This document shows, in pieces, positions 23,462 to 33,911 of a DNA stretch of 64,000 nucleotides (position 1 is the stretch's first letter; each line of letters begins with the position of its first letter). The notes beneath the pieces were generated by a model that did no database searches, was not told the origin of the DNA, and saw nothing but the letters and a program-made list of their open reading frames with translations. This DNA is from Dentipellis sp. KUC8613 (Eukaryota; Basidiomycota; Agaricomycetes; Russulales; Hericiaceae): positions 373,966 to 437,965 of the forward strand of contig NSJX01000009.1 of the NCBI GenBank assembly GCA_002286715.1, read 5' to 3'. The translations under genes were made by a program, and so were the position numbers.

Positions 23462-23842
23462 GGACCAGGGACCTCGATGAGGTTAACAGCAGGTAGCATG
23501 AAGAGGTCTCTAGGCGATATGGAGGCCGGATCTGAGAACAGTAGAGCATGTCGTACACAACAACAGTCAAAGGTCTCACACAGTGAAGGCACAGCGTCTC
23601 TCAAACCTATCCTGGAGCCCCATTACCTAACGAACCGAGCAGGCCGAGCAGGAAAGGCTCAAACAGGATCCCTCAGACACCCGTGTCATCACCTCAGATA
23701 GTCGGCGAGGAAAATCAGCTCACAAAAGCAGGGAGAGTAAACGAAGCGGTGACATAGAGGCTGCCTAGCCACCGGCAGCGTCACGAGTTTACATTATACC
23801 CAACCCGGACTCCTTTTCTCATTCCTCAGTCTGCATCCTCCT
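23462..23842. other. intergenic, convergent 3' regions
   Basis: Lies between the kinase stop and the BTB-5 stop on the opposite strand. No gene or repeat is recognised. Confidence 0.45.
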
Positions 23843-25595
23843 TCAAGACACTCCATTCTTCCTGGCTGCTGCAGCCTTCTTCCTGAGCTTCTTTTTATGC
23901 GATGCACTCATCTTGCTGACATCCCCCATCTGACTGGCGCAGTCATCGGCACCGTCAGAGTCATCAACGCCGACGTGCGAATTGACGTCCTTCACTTCTT
24001 CACTTCTACCGTCCTCTTCGTCATTGTATGCTTCGGAGACCATGGGCTGACTCACGGCCGCAATATCCTTGTCATCAGTGCCATAGGTCGGGCGACGAGT
24101 GTCTGGCAACACGGGCTGGGTCTGCGATTGAATAGGGCCTTGGTGATTATGGGTCTGCGTAAGCAAGGGGGTTGTCCATGTCGCAGCATTGGCAACACTC
24201 AAAGTCGATGGCCATTGTCCCCATGTGGTCTTCTTCGCAGTACCTCCCTGCAGGACCGCAGCCTTCTCGGCGATGTTCTTGTCGTACTCTTCTTCCCACT
24301 TCTTGACCACAGCCTCCTCTTCCGCCTTCTTCCTCGCCTCGGCATCCTCGTCAGCCTTCTTCCTGGCAGCAGCTTCCTGCTCCATCTTCCTGCGGTACTC
24401 ATCCTCCCATTTCTCGAGCGCGGCTTGTTTTTCTACTTGTTTCTTAGCTGCAGCGTCTTCGTCGGCTTTCTTCTTCGCCGCAGCTTCTTCCGCCATCCTC
24501 TTGCATCGCTCTTCCGCCTGTTTTTTTGCCTGAGCCGCCGCTTCCGCTTGTTTCTTAGCCTCAGCCTCAGCCAATGCCTTTCTCTTGGCCGCCGCTTCCT
24601 CGACTGCCCTTTTCTCGGCTGCAACTTCCTCGAACACCTTCTTCCTCTTGACTGCCTCCTCATATGCCTTCTTCCCAGCCGCGACCTCGTCGTCTATCTT
24701 CTTCCTCGTCTGAGCTTCGTTTTCCTCGAGCCTGAGGTGAGAGTCGACTGCATGTGTAGTGCTGCAGCCGTTCTTGTACACGCCCTCGCGGACGGTCGTG
24801 ATCAATATGGTATCGCGAACCCCAAGTCGAATTGCCTCGTCAACCGTCGGGGGCTGGGGCCTATTGCATAAGGCAACGAAACCGGGCTGCAGCCACGCGT
24901 GAATGCCGTATGTGCGCCCGAGAACGACCTTGTCGACAGGGGACGCGATGGGCAGGAGGCGCTCTATTGCGAGTGTGCGGATCGACGAGAATGACCACTC
25001 GGTGGAGAGACGGAGGACGGACGCCCAGGCTTCAATCGTCTTCAGCTCGCACTCGTGGAAATGCCTATGAGTGCGTATCGATTCTCAATACATCGATTGC
25101 GATACGAGACTATAGTAACACTAATGTGACCTACGCAGGATAGATGACAGACAGCAGTGCGTCGAACTCTCCGCAGTCGACGCCATCCAGAGGAATCGGT
25201 GCGGCGGAGTCCGACCCTTTGCCGGGGTTTTGGCTAAAGAGCGTGCGGAAATACGACGAGTCTCGGTGGAAGAAATATTTTGGGACGCGGTACAGGGTGT
25301 CCTTGACCTATCAAGGCTCTGAAATTCAGGACCGAAAAAACGAAGATAATAGGAAGGTCCTCACCAGGAACGTCACGTTTGTGTCATGGAAGTAAAATCT
25401 CGTGTGTTTGTGCTTCGGCGCTGGGGCTGGGTCCTTGCCTTGAATAGGGAGTGAAGTTTGGCTCCCCTTTTCTGCGCTACTAGTAATATTTATAGCACCC
25501 TGGACAGACATTTTAGGCTTGGAAGGCGAGTCGAGTGTGTCGGAAAAGGTCTCAAAGTCTTCGGAATCGCTTAACGATAGGCTAGTGAGCGACAT
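23843..25595 (-). CDS. BTB-5: BTB protein with long coiled-coil tail
   Basis: Exons 25595-25365, 25307-25135 and 25064-23843 give about 541 residues. The acidic N-tag is MSLTSLSLSDSEDFETFSD. FYFHDTNVTFL ends exon 1. Exon 2 is the BTB core (YRVPKYFFHRDSSYF ... FDALLSVIYP). Exon 3 starts FHECELKTIEAW with the BACK-like region (KVVLGRTYGIHAWLQP). A coiled coil of AAAKKKADEDAAAKK-type repeats covers roughly residues 250-400, then a Thr/Gln-rich linker and a basic end. BTB-4 is its frameshifted counterpart. A TATA-like element lies near 25691-25699 on the minus strand. A mobile element has been inserted about 370 bp upstream and separates the gene from its conserved upstream module. Confidence 0.87.
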
Positions 25596-25968
25596 GGGAT
25601 GAGACGACCAGCACCCTCAGGCGTTGTGGGTAGAGGCGATCGCGAAGGTGAGGGACTTCGTGAAGCTCTCGAATTCTGCTGACAGTGTTTACTTATAAAA
25701 CCTGATCAGCGCCTTGCCGACGCAGATCTCCCCTTCGACGTCCGCAGTCGCCTTCTGAGATGGCAGGTGTCTAGAGAATATGAATACGTCAGAAGATTTG
25801 CCATGTGAACCCCTCGTTGCGACGATAAGGGAACGAAGGCACCGGGCAGAACTTCGCGTTCTGGCACGCGGCGTACCAACTTAGACTGGTGACCGAGTCT
25901 CTAGACAGAACTGTGCAATGACGGACAAGTCGAGTATTGCATGTCTAGAGACTGGGAGAACTCGGAGT
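25596..25968. other. BTB-5 proximal promoter, left flank of element
   Basis: No gene is seen. It contains an inverted repeat pair, roughly 25893-25918 and 25936-25956 (GAGTCTCTAGACAG and CATGTCTAGAGACT), just outside the mobile element. Confidence 0.5.
25960..25968. repeat. candidate target-site duplication, left
   Basis: ACTCGGAGT next to the left terminal inverted repeat. The right flank has ACTCCGAGT, which differs only at the central base. The word is a near-perfect palindrome, so it could instead be the outermost part of the inverted repeat. Confidence 0.45.
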
Positions 25969-26064
25969 GGCGTCGCGGGGACGAGCACTACTGACTAAGC
26001 ATATGCACGTGCCGCTTTCGTCGACGCGTTTCGAGCGCGTCCTACTTCGCCGTTCCCCGTACAT
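25969..26064. repeat. left terminal inverted repeat
   Basis: Begins GGCGTCGC and matches the reverse complement of 31568-31664. The identical internal block is GAGCACTACTGACTAAGCA, followed by GCACGTGCC, CTTTC and GACGCGTTT, then weaker similarity through TCGCCGT and CCGTAC. Confidence 0.85.
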
Positions 26065-26151
26065 ACGACTTGCTGCACCTTCCCCGTCGCCCCACCGGGC
26101 TTTAGACTCGTATAATGATACCATAAACGCCTCATGTATACCCTATAGATC

Positions 26152-28373
26152 ATGGATGACAACACTCTCCCTATTTCAACCAATAATTCTTCCCTTCCCG
26201 CCCTCTCTCTCCGCTTTCGACAGTCACTCGCAAAGATATCCGATTCTGCCGTGCAGATTGCCGAACAGGCCTATACTCTGGCATACAAGTCTTCAAATGG
26301 AAAGATAATTCTTCGAGAAGATCAAATTATCACTGCCGTGTACTTTCAGGAAGGCAGGGACTCGATCAAGATCGCGCGGACGGGTTCCGGCAAGACCATG
26401 CAAATAATAATCACCGCGCTCTTGAATCCAAAGCGAATCGTCATTGTGTTATCACCTCTGAAGAGGCTCCAGCAGGCTATGGTTTCGCTTTCTCAGTTTG
26501 CTAATTGGAACACCACTCATTTCTGGTCTAATGTAGGTTGATGAACTCAATACTTTCACCGCGATTCGAGCCGTCGCTGTCAACGAAGACCTACACAACG
26601 ATCTGAAAAAATGGAAAGTGAGTATAGAACTTGATTAAATCCTTGTTTCTCACCGAGTTATTAGGAAATCGAAACCGGCGAGTTCAATATCATCTTGACG
26701 TCGCCCGAGCAATGCAAGCGGATCAACGGCCACCCGACTCGATTAAGCAAGTTGCTAAGAGAGAAAAAAAGGTTTACCCAACGGATTGTGAGTATCGTCG
26801 TTGACGAAGGTCACCTGATTCCGCTCTGGGGGCTTCCGCCGACTGCCGGTGTGAAGACCGTCTTTCGACCGGCCTGGGGCCGTCTCTGGGATCTCCGACT
26901 GCTCCTCCCCGCTCAAACTCCTTTTCTTGTGCTGACGGCAACTTGTCCACCCAATATCTTGACACTTATGATGAACTCTCTTCGTCTTCGAGACCCTTTC
27001 ATCCACAAGTCCTCGGTCAATCGATCCAACCAGATATATGCTGTTTACCCTCTTGTCGGAAAGCTCTCGGACTGGGAAAATCTTCGCATGCTCATTCGGT
27101 CTGATGCTATATCTCTCTCATGCTCTGAATACATCAAACAAACACCAAAAACACTTATCTTTATGGACAATCGGGACTTGATTGCAGATGGACCATCAGC
27201 ACTCTACAACTTTGTACCGGTTGCACTTCGCTCTGAGCTTCGGGAACTTGGCTACATTCAATTCTACCACTCAAAAATGTCTCTGAGCTTCTTGAACAAT
27301 GCATACAATAGCTTTGTGGCTGAGGAGTCTACGTGTCGGATTCTTTTCTCGAGTAGCTGCTTATCTTATGTGCGTTATTCTCAATCGTGCTGTTGAAATT
27401 TCTGATATTTGGCCAGGGTGTCAACCTCTCAAATGTGGATCGTGTCTTACAGTATGGTCTTCCCGAGTTCATGGAAGATGTGCTACAGCGTTTTGGGCGG
27501 AATGTGCGCAACCAAAATGTGCATGGACTTTCGCTTCTAATCTATGAGCCATGGGCTTCTCACCCATCGGCAAAGCCGACCTCGAAAGAGGTTCGCACCT
27601 CTGACTCTATCAAGAAATATGCAACATCAGACCGCTGTCGCCGAGCCTATATTGCTGATTTCTCTGCTGATGACTCACTGGACTCACTGGAGCATACTGC
27701 ACCATTTTGTTGCGACAACTGTCAGGACTTGGGTGCAACACAATTCTTTGACCTGCAGACCTTCTTCCCTAGTCCTTTACTTCTTGATGCTCCTAGTACA
27801 AGCCCAAAGCGAAAAGCAGCAATATTACCAAAGGCAAAATATAGGCTTACATGGCAGCGCTCTCATTTCACTGATGTACTTCAGCAATGGCTCTGCTCTG
27901 ATGTTTGCAACAGTGAAGCCCTTGATGGAATGCCTTCCAGCTTTATCTTGTCAAATGTTTCTATTGCTAGGCTCTCTCGTATCCATCCCTCAGAACTCAA
28001 CTCGGCATCTGCACTCACTGACATCCTCTCTGAGACTGCAGAATGGGAAGCTCTTTTTGCAGAAAGCCTTTTTGGTGAAATTGTCAAATTTCAATATACA
28101 GCAAGATTGAACAAGAAATCATGGATAGCTGAGTACAAAGCAGAAAAGGCTAAAAAGAAAGAAGAGAAGGTGGCATGTGGTGTAAAAGGCAAGCATAATA
28201 ATATTGTGGTCTCAGACTCGGACACAGGATCAGAGATAGATGATGGGGACATTCATGAGGATGACTCAGAGGAGGAAGATAAAGATGTGGGAGGGGATAT
28301 GGGTAACAAACCAGCAGAGCGGGAGAGAAAGCGAATTTGTTTGGGTTCTGGCTTGTCTCTGAAACTACTTTGA
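26152..28373 (+). CDS. RecQ-like DNA helicase of mobile element
   Basis: Superfamily-2 helicase resembling RecQ. Exons 26152-26481, 26537-26617, 26665-27369 and 27417-28373 give 690 residues. Motif I is ARTGSGKT (Lys about residue 81), after a zero-like motif with LREDQ. Motif II is VVDEGH (about 184-187) instead of the usual DEAH. Motif III is LTATCPP. Motif IV-like TLIFMDNR, then GVNLSNVDRVLQYG and a motif VI-like QRFGRNVRN (RecQ typically QRxGRxGR) follow. After about residue 430 there is a Cys-containing stretch (APFCCDNCQDL), then an acidic/basic C-terminal tail. No HRDC domain is evident. It is convergent with the DUF6589 gene inside the same inverted repeats, suggesting a role in mobility or replication of the element. 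A TATA-like TATAATGATA precedes the ATG by about 40 nt. Confidence 0.85.
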
Positions 28374-28395
28374 AGTCCAAAGGATAATATTGTGA

Positions 28396-31300
28396 CTATT
28401 CATCAGATAAATTATCTAAAGTCTCATATGCTGCAATGTGAGGTGGAATGGGAGGTATAGTATCTTGTTCCAATTCCAAGTCATTGCCAACATCAGTCAC
28501 AAATGCTGCTCTCCGACGCTTATGAAATGCTGCCAGACGACCACCCATCAGGCTTTCAACACCTGCCTCAATTGCATCAACAGTGCACTTCTCAGTTTCA
28601 CCACGTGATGACTTGCAAATTAAAAGCTCCCAATCACCAACTTTTTCCTCAACTTTGTGAACCAGTGAGCTTGTGTCAACTTCACTGTGTGACATTCCCT
28701 TGTAACCGACTCCGAGAGCTGATCGGAAAACCTTGAGTAATGCACGCCAGACATGTGCAGCAGGAGAAATATTGGCAAGATGATCCCAGTCAGCATGAAT
28801 GCCTCGAGATGCAAATAAATCCTACATAATTTTGAGTAAAAGATGCACAAAATATGTATATCATAACTGACCTGCAGAACATGAAGGACATGCTCAATAT
28901 TCTCATCCACCCCAGTCCAGTGATCATCACGTCCACTCATATTTATCAGCATGTTATCACGCATGACATCTCTATCAACTTTTATGAGTATATGTTAATA
29001 AGATATGGAAAACTGAACTCACGCAAATTCGGGTGTCCATACAAGCCTCAGATTTTGTATGAAGTGCAGAAACTCACTGCAATAATTTGGAGCACCAACA
29101 CCTGCAAAGAATATAGTGAACCAGCCCAAAAGATCTTCAACTCGTCCAAAGTCTCCAGACTTGATTGCATTTTGAAGTGTACGGAAATAGAGCAGATCAC
29201 GCAATAGAAGCTGTGTGTTGCGAAATATGTTGTCGACACCTTCAGCTGTTGGGTCCTGGTTAGTTGGACCCGATGCATAACTTTGTCGAATCCTGCGAGC
29301 AATGTCGAGGAGAGCTTGAGGTGTTGGATTGGAGGCAGAAAACAGAGCAAGTGATGGGAACCCACATTCACGCTTCCATGCATGTAATATGGTTCCCGAC
29401 AGAACCTGGAACTCTGTTGCCCGCAAAGCATGAAAATCTGGATGAGCAGAACCATGTCGCTTCTTTTCAAGCAGTTGAATAAAGCAGTCAAGACTCCCAT
29501 GGTCCCCGATGCTGCCCCGATGATGACTGAGCAGATACCATGATGTGTTGAGCTGGACGTGAAAGAAGCCCGGAGCAGGCTGCACGATGTCGAATTTATG
29601 AAAGGGAGATGTATCATGCTTGCGCAGGGCCTGTGCTCCACGGATGTTGGAATTGGTTGCTTGATCATTGATTGACGGTATAGCAAACTGGCCAAACTGT
29701 GTCTCGACATCCATCTCGAGATAGTCACCAAATGCCTCATACCAGATCTTGATATTTCCATCTGTTGAGCTTTCGTTCGTTGGGCTTGCCCGAAGCGGGA
29801 ACTGGCGTGTTATGTGTCCTTTTGGTGGTGGTCGATGAGAGGCGTGCTGCAAGATGGGCGATGCAAGATATTCATGTGCCTTAGGTGCAAAACTGGGGCA
29901 AAATTCGAGGAGAATCTCCACAATATGAATGTCCTGATGGCCATGGATCCGCCTCCGTGTGTCGAGCGATGGGCGAACGTGCTCTGCAAAAGTAATGTCT
30001 TCTAGTTTGTTCCTCCGCGCAATGATTGGCTGAAGGAGGCAGGCTTCATCGGTCGCGTTGCGCAGAGCATATAACATGATCATGGTCCCAGTGAGAACCT
30101 TGACTGGACCCTCGGGACGCTGCTCGGTATAGATAGATGATTCGACCTGCATGTTGTCGTAGCTGAGTCCTGTACGCTCAGTTCGAGCTGTCTGCCGTGC
30201 GATCTCCATACAGCGCTCAGCAACGACTTTCTGTGCCTTTGTGATGGATGAGTACGCGATCGAAAGGCCGATCTGTGCGCAAGTGTCGATGCACTGGCGA
30301 GGAACTCCTGCCGCCCACTGAGTAAGGCCGAACGGAATCGCAAAGAGCGACGCATTTTGTGACCGGTGCTTTGCAAGTTGTGCCATAATGACAGGTGCAA
30401 TCTAAGCCCGACAGTGTGAGACAGGTATCGAAATGGGCACGGCGGTGAACTCACTTTATCGGGATTCTTCTTTTTATTTTCGCTCTGGGCGCGCTCCGTC
30501 TGCAATGCCTCTCGTATGATGCCATATGTGATTGGAGAAACCTCATTGATATGCGGCAGTAAGGTTGATTCCACACTGAAGTTAAGCAGGAACCCGGGTG
30601 TCGTGTCCTCGATACGCATCAACAATCGTGCAGATAGGGCGTCCATCTCTTCTGCGACAAGCTCATGAACAAGTGCGACGGCCTTAGGTTTCAACCAGGC
30701 CAAGATCTTCTCATGTGCATCGGCACTATCCCACCACAAATCCAAGACCTTCGAAAGGTGGTCGCTCCTGCAGAAACCCTTCGCTGAGTTCTTGATCCTC
30801 GTATTTTCGCTTTTGGGGTCGAAAAGTCGTTCCAGAAACGCACCGGTGCCTCCACGGCCTCTAAATGAATCCAAAACGTCTTCTACTCGCTCGTCGAGGG
30901 ACTTTCGTTCAGCCCGAACGCGTGCATGTCCTCCAGAAACACGAGATTGCTCGTTTGTAGCTGGGGTCAAGAACTGAATTGGGGCCGAAATTGGCTGAAA
31001 AGGAGATGCTAGATTTGAGAGCAGGATGGAGGGATCATTCACAGGCCGTTGTGAATGACCTAGTGTCTGTGCACGGGACAATGTAGAATGTGCGGCCACG
31101 TTTGGAGCTGATTCCGGCTGACCAGAGCGTTCGGACAACGGGCTCGGAGAGTGTAAAATGGATGTTTCAAGGCCATCCTGATGACGTCGCTCGCGAATAA
31201 GGTCCTCGAGTGATGTAGCTATCGAAAGGGATTGCTGTATAGGCGGGCGACCGCGCCTGCCGCCCGATGTGTATGGTGTCGGCATGAAGGGAGGGTTATC

Positions 31301-31549
31301 TGTTTCGAAAATAAGAGAGCTGGGTGGGGGTGTATATGGAGGATTTTCGGTGGTTGTTGGGAACATAATTGGTCCGGATGTGGATTGTACGGTGGGTACG
31401 AGGTTTGACGGGCGGCGACTGCATTCCGGCTGTTCTACCGGCTGTTCTACTGGTGCAAAGGTCTCATCGGGGGATAAAGAAGGCGCCGAGCGAGGCGAGC
31501 TCGAAGGCGTATGTGTATAGGGGTTCAAATCATCTGAATTCGTGGTCAT
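28396..31549 (-). CDS. DUF6589-type protein of mobile element
   Basis: Exons 31549-30455, 30401-29023, 28971-28872 and 28821-28396 give about 999 residues. Roughly the first 210 residues are Ser/Pro/Thr-rich and disordered, with a short basic GGRRGRPP (AT-hook-like). The rest matches the Agaricomycete-wide DUF6589 family: SQNASLFAIPFGL, then YLEMDVETQFGQ, RGAQALRKHDTSPFHKFDIV and QPAPGFFHVQLNTSWYLLSHH, ending DVMRDNMLINMSGRDDHW. Such genes occur in many copies in these fungi, but I know of no assigned function. Conserved Asp/Glu/His could form a nuclease-like site; this is inference only. Its ATG is about 20 bp inside the right inverted repeat, so that repeat probably serves as promoter or leader. 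The upstream GTG-initiated frame was not used. Being intact within inverted repeats makes it the best transposase candidate. Confidence 0.82.
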
Positions 31550-31567
31550 ACTGCTGGTGGAAAGAGG

Positions 31568-31664
31568 CGTACGGAAGGAAAGCACGACGGCGACTTCTCC
31601 GCAAACGCGTCGAAAGAGGGCACGTGCTCATTGCTTAGTCAGTAGTGCTCGCTCCTGCGACGCC
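31568..31664. repeat. right terminal inverted repeat
   Basis: Reverse complement of the left repeat, ending GCGACGCC. It differs from the left copy by scattered substitutions and a few 1-3 nt indels, for example CTCTTTCGACG against GCTTTCGTCGACG. Confidence 0.85.
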
Positions 31665-31673
31665 ACTCCGAGT
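31665..31673. repeat. candidate target-site duplication, right
   Basis: ACTCCGAGT, matching the left copy except at the central base. BTB-8's upstream region has ACTCCGCTT at the equivalent distance from the module core, consistent with this being original target sequence. Confidence 0.45.
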
Positions 31674-31785
31674 CGTACTAGCCTAGTACCAACTACGCCG
31701 AAACTGGAAAGCTCACCACCGTGCGTACACCTTATCCGATCTGGCGCTTCGCGAGGTTGAATGGGGCAGCCGGTACAAATCGAAG
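31674..31785 (-). repeat. BTB upstream module, copy C (displaced)
   Basis: On the minus strand it contains GAAGCGCCAGATCGGATAAG (31732-31751) and flanking similarity to copies B and D. With the mobile element removed, it would lie about 430 nt upstream of the BTB-5 ATG in the correct orientation. At present it is more than 6 kb from that gene. Confidence 0.65.
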
Positions 31786-32020
31786 AAGTACATAGATGAT
31801 GTACGCGCAGAGACTGGGGCGGAGAGTCACTAACGATCCACTCGTCTGCCAATTTGAAAACCCGGCGGCGCGTTGAAAGGCACCGGCAAATACCAAATGA
31901 ATATGAACATCTGAATCCTATCAGAAGAATAGTGCGTAAGTCTATGTTGTGATATGAAAGCGGACTACAATGCACATGACGAACATAGAATTTGGATAGA
32001 CTGGTCTTGCACAGTTTCCT
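31786..32020. other. intergenic, 3' of BTB-6
   Basis: No gene is seen between module copy C and the BTB-6 stop. Confidence 0.4.
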
Positions 32021-33423
32021 TTATTCTAGTCCCATGGGAGTCCGTTCGTCCGTCGACTCCGTCCCCGCCACCACCGCCGCCGCCAGGGCCTCTGCTCTCA
32101 GCTTCGCCTCATGCTCTGCCCATCTTGCTGCTGCTGATGCCTCTACCACCCGAAACTTCGCTTCTGACCATGCATATAGGTCCGATGTATGCTTACTTCT
32201 TGGGTATCTCTCCCGTTCGCCTGCGACCTTCATCGTCACCGCTTCTTCTTCCCTCTTTGCCATAGCTACACTCTCTGCTTCTTCTGCCTTCTTCTTCAGT
32301 TCAAGCAGCTTATTCGCCCATGCTTTCTCAACAGTATTTTCATCGGGGGTTGACATCTGGTAATCATCGACATTGCCACTGCCAGAATCGTTGTTCTCAG
32401 CAGACCCGTTATCTCCGGATGCTGCCATGGTCTTGCTCGCGTTGGCCCGTGGGTCGACAACGGTTGGTTCAACAGTTAATAGAGCTGAGCCTTCATGCGA
32501 AGCAAGGCGAGCTTCGATCATTCCCTGGACTTTGTCGCGAGTTGGTCTGCGAGCGGCGGTAGATTTATGCGATCGCATGACCTCTCGGACGGCAGCAATG
32601 ACGATAACATCGTCTACCCCGAGCTTTCGGCCTTCGTCCCTGGCCAGAGATTGCGGCCTCTCGCACAGGGCGACGAGGCCAGGAATCACCCACGAGTCGA
32701 CGCCATATGTGCGTCCGAGTACGACCTTGTCGATAGGAGAGGCGATCGATTCTAGGCGCTCGATGGAGAGGGTGCGAATCGAAGAGAAAGACCATTTGGT
32801 GGCTAGTCGGAGGACAGATGTCCAGCCCTCGACGGTCGTCACGTCGCATTCGTGAAATTTCCTTGACCGCGCGAACATCATATGCATAAATCCATATGTG
32901 CGTACGTGAGGCTGACTTACGCGGGATAGAGGATCGACAAGAACGCGTCGAACTCTGAAGGCTCGACATCATCCAAGAGAACGGGTGCCGATCTGCCTGG
33001 ATGGGCGTCTGACTGCGCAAGCAGATCGACGAAGAGTGGCGAGTCGCGGCAGAAAAAGTAGCGATGAACACGGTAGAGCGTGTCTTGCACCTAAACATTT
33101 TTTTTTCGCTCAGATGTGGGCAAAAGGCGGAGGGCGCAACATGTGAGCGGACTATGACGTACCAAAAATTCCACGTTTCCGTCATCGAAATAGAACCTTG
33201 CGTGGTGTTTCATCGGCGCCGTAGCGAGCGTTAATTCCTCCACAGTTTTGGTCTGTTCGGCCATCTGAATATCTACGGGCTCGAAGAAAGTCCTTGAGGG
33301 GGCAATGGTTTGCGACATGGTGTCTGTGTTTTCGGTTTCGGAGTGTTGCTGCAGAGGTGAGTCAGAGAGGTTGGCAAAATCGAAGTCTTCGACGTCGGAT
33401 GGCGAGAGGCCGGCGCTAGACAT
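32021..33423 (-). CDS. BTB-6: BTB-domain protein
   Basis: Exons 33423-33163, 33090-32921 and 32861-32021 give 423 residues. The acidic tag is SPSDVEDFDFANLSD. FYFDDGNVEFL closes exon 1. Exon 2 has YRVHRYFFCRDSPLF to FLSILYP. Exon 3 has FHECDVTTVEGW and the BACK-like part with KVVLGRTYGVDSWVIP. The tail is moderately charged: a short Lys/Glu helix (LLELKKKAEEAESVAMAKREE), then an Ala-rich helix, much shorter than the coiled coil of BTB-5. An upstream GTG-initiated extension to 33486 was rejected because it reads through GTGAGC, a possible donor of a leader intron. Closest in its BTB core to BTB-2. Confidence 0.84.
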
Positions 33424-33911
33424 GCAATACTGTCGAAAATGATAGAGATCAGGGTGGGCGCGGAACGATCCAAAGACAGGGCTCACAGACGTTGCAGGTG
33501 GTTGGAGGTCCTGAGAGCGACGATGGCGGTCACTTATAAGAAGCGAGTGAATAGCACGAGGTCCTCGTTGTGCGATAAGAGTGACGAGAGGAGCGGGGCG
33601 TGTTCACCACGCGCCGTAAGAAGTTCTGCATCGGGCGCGCTAATCGCCCCGAAAGTAGAAAATTCTTGTCTGGTCCATAGGCCTCGTCCGTTGGATGTTC
33701 ACCATATTCGGATCGGAGGACGTACTCGCGTCTCAGAAGGTTATCATACAACGGCGTACCGAAGCTCCGGAAGTAGACTGAGCCTAGACGCAAGCCGAAT
33801 CGCTGTTATAGTATTCATGGATGGGTTTCATATACACCATGGTAGAACGGTCCATTATGAGGGTGTCTTCCCAGCCATATTACCGTGCCAACACACGGAA
33901 CCCCCACTCCA
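33424..33911. other. intergenic, BTB-6 upstream region
   Basis: Sits between the BTB-6 start and the BTB-7 stop, both minus strand. No confident copy of the shared upstream module and no gene were found. Confidence 0.4.

Larger units (their letters stand above)
25969..31664. mobile_element. 5.7-kb element: helicase + DUF6589 protein
   Basis: About 5696 bp bounded by imperfect terminal inverted repeats of some 95 bp. It carries two multi-exon genes facing each other with 22 bp between stop codons: a RecQ-like helicase (+) and a DUF6589-type protein (-). Both are open throughout. The interior is AT-richer than the surroundings, most clearly at 28380-29010. A candidate 9-bp target duplication flanks it. 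Its insertion point lies between BTB-5 and the upstream module that other BTB genes keep 270-350 nt from their ATG, so the flanks still show the interrupted promoter. It has none of the features of a standard LTR or LINE element. I cannot place it in a transposon superfamily. Confidence 0.8.

Noticed and set aside
25893..25956. Inverted pair around TCTCTAGAC as the outer end of the mobile element
   Set aside because: No counterpart exists outside the right end, so the element boundary is set at the shared GGCGTCGC repeat.
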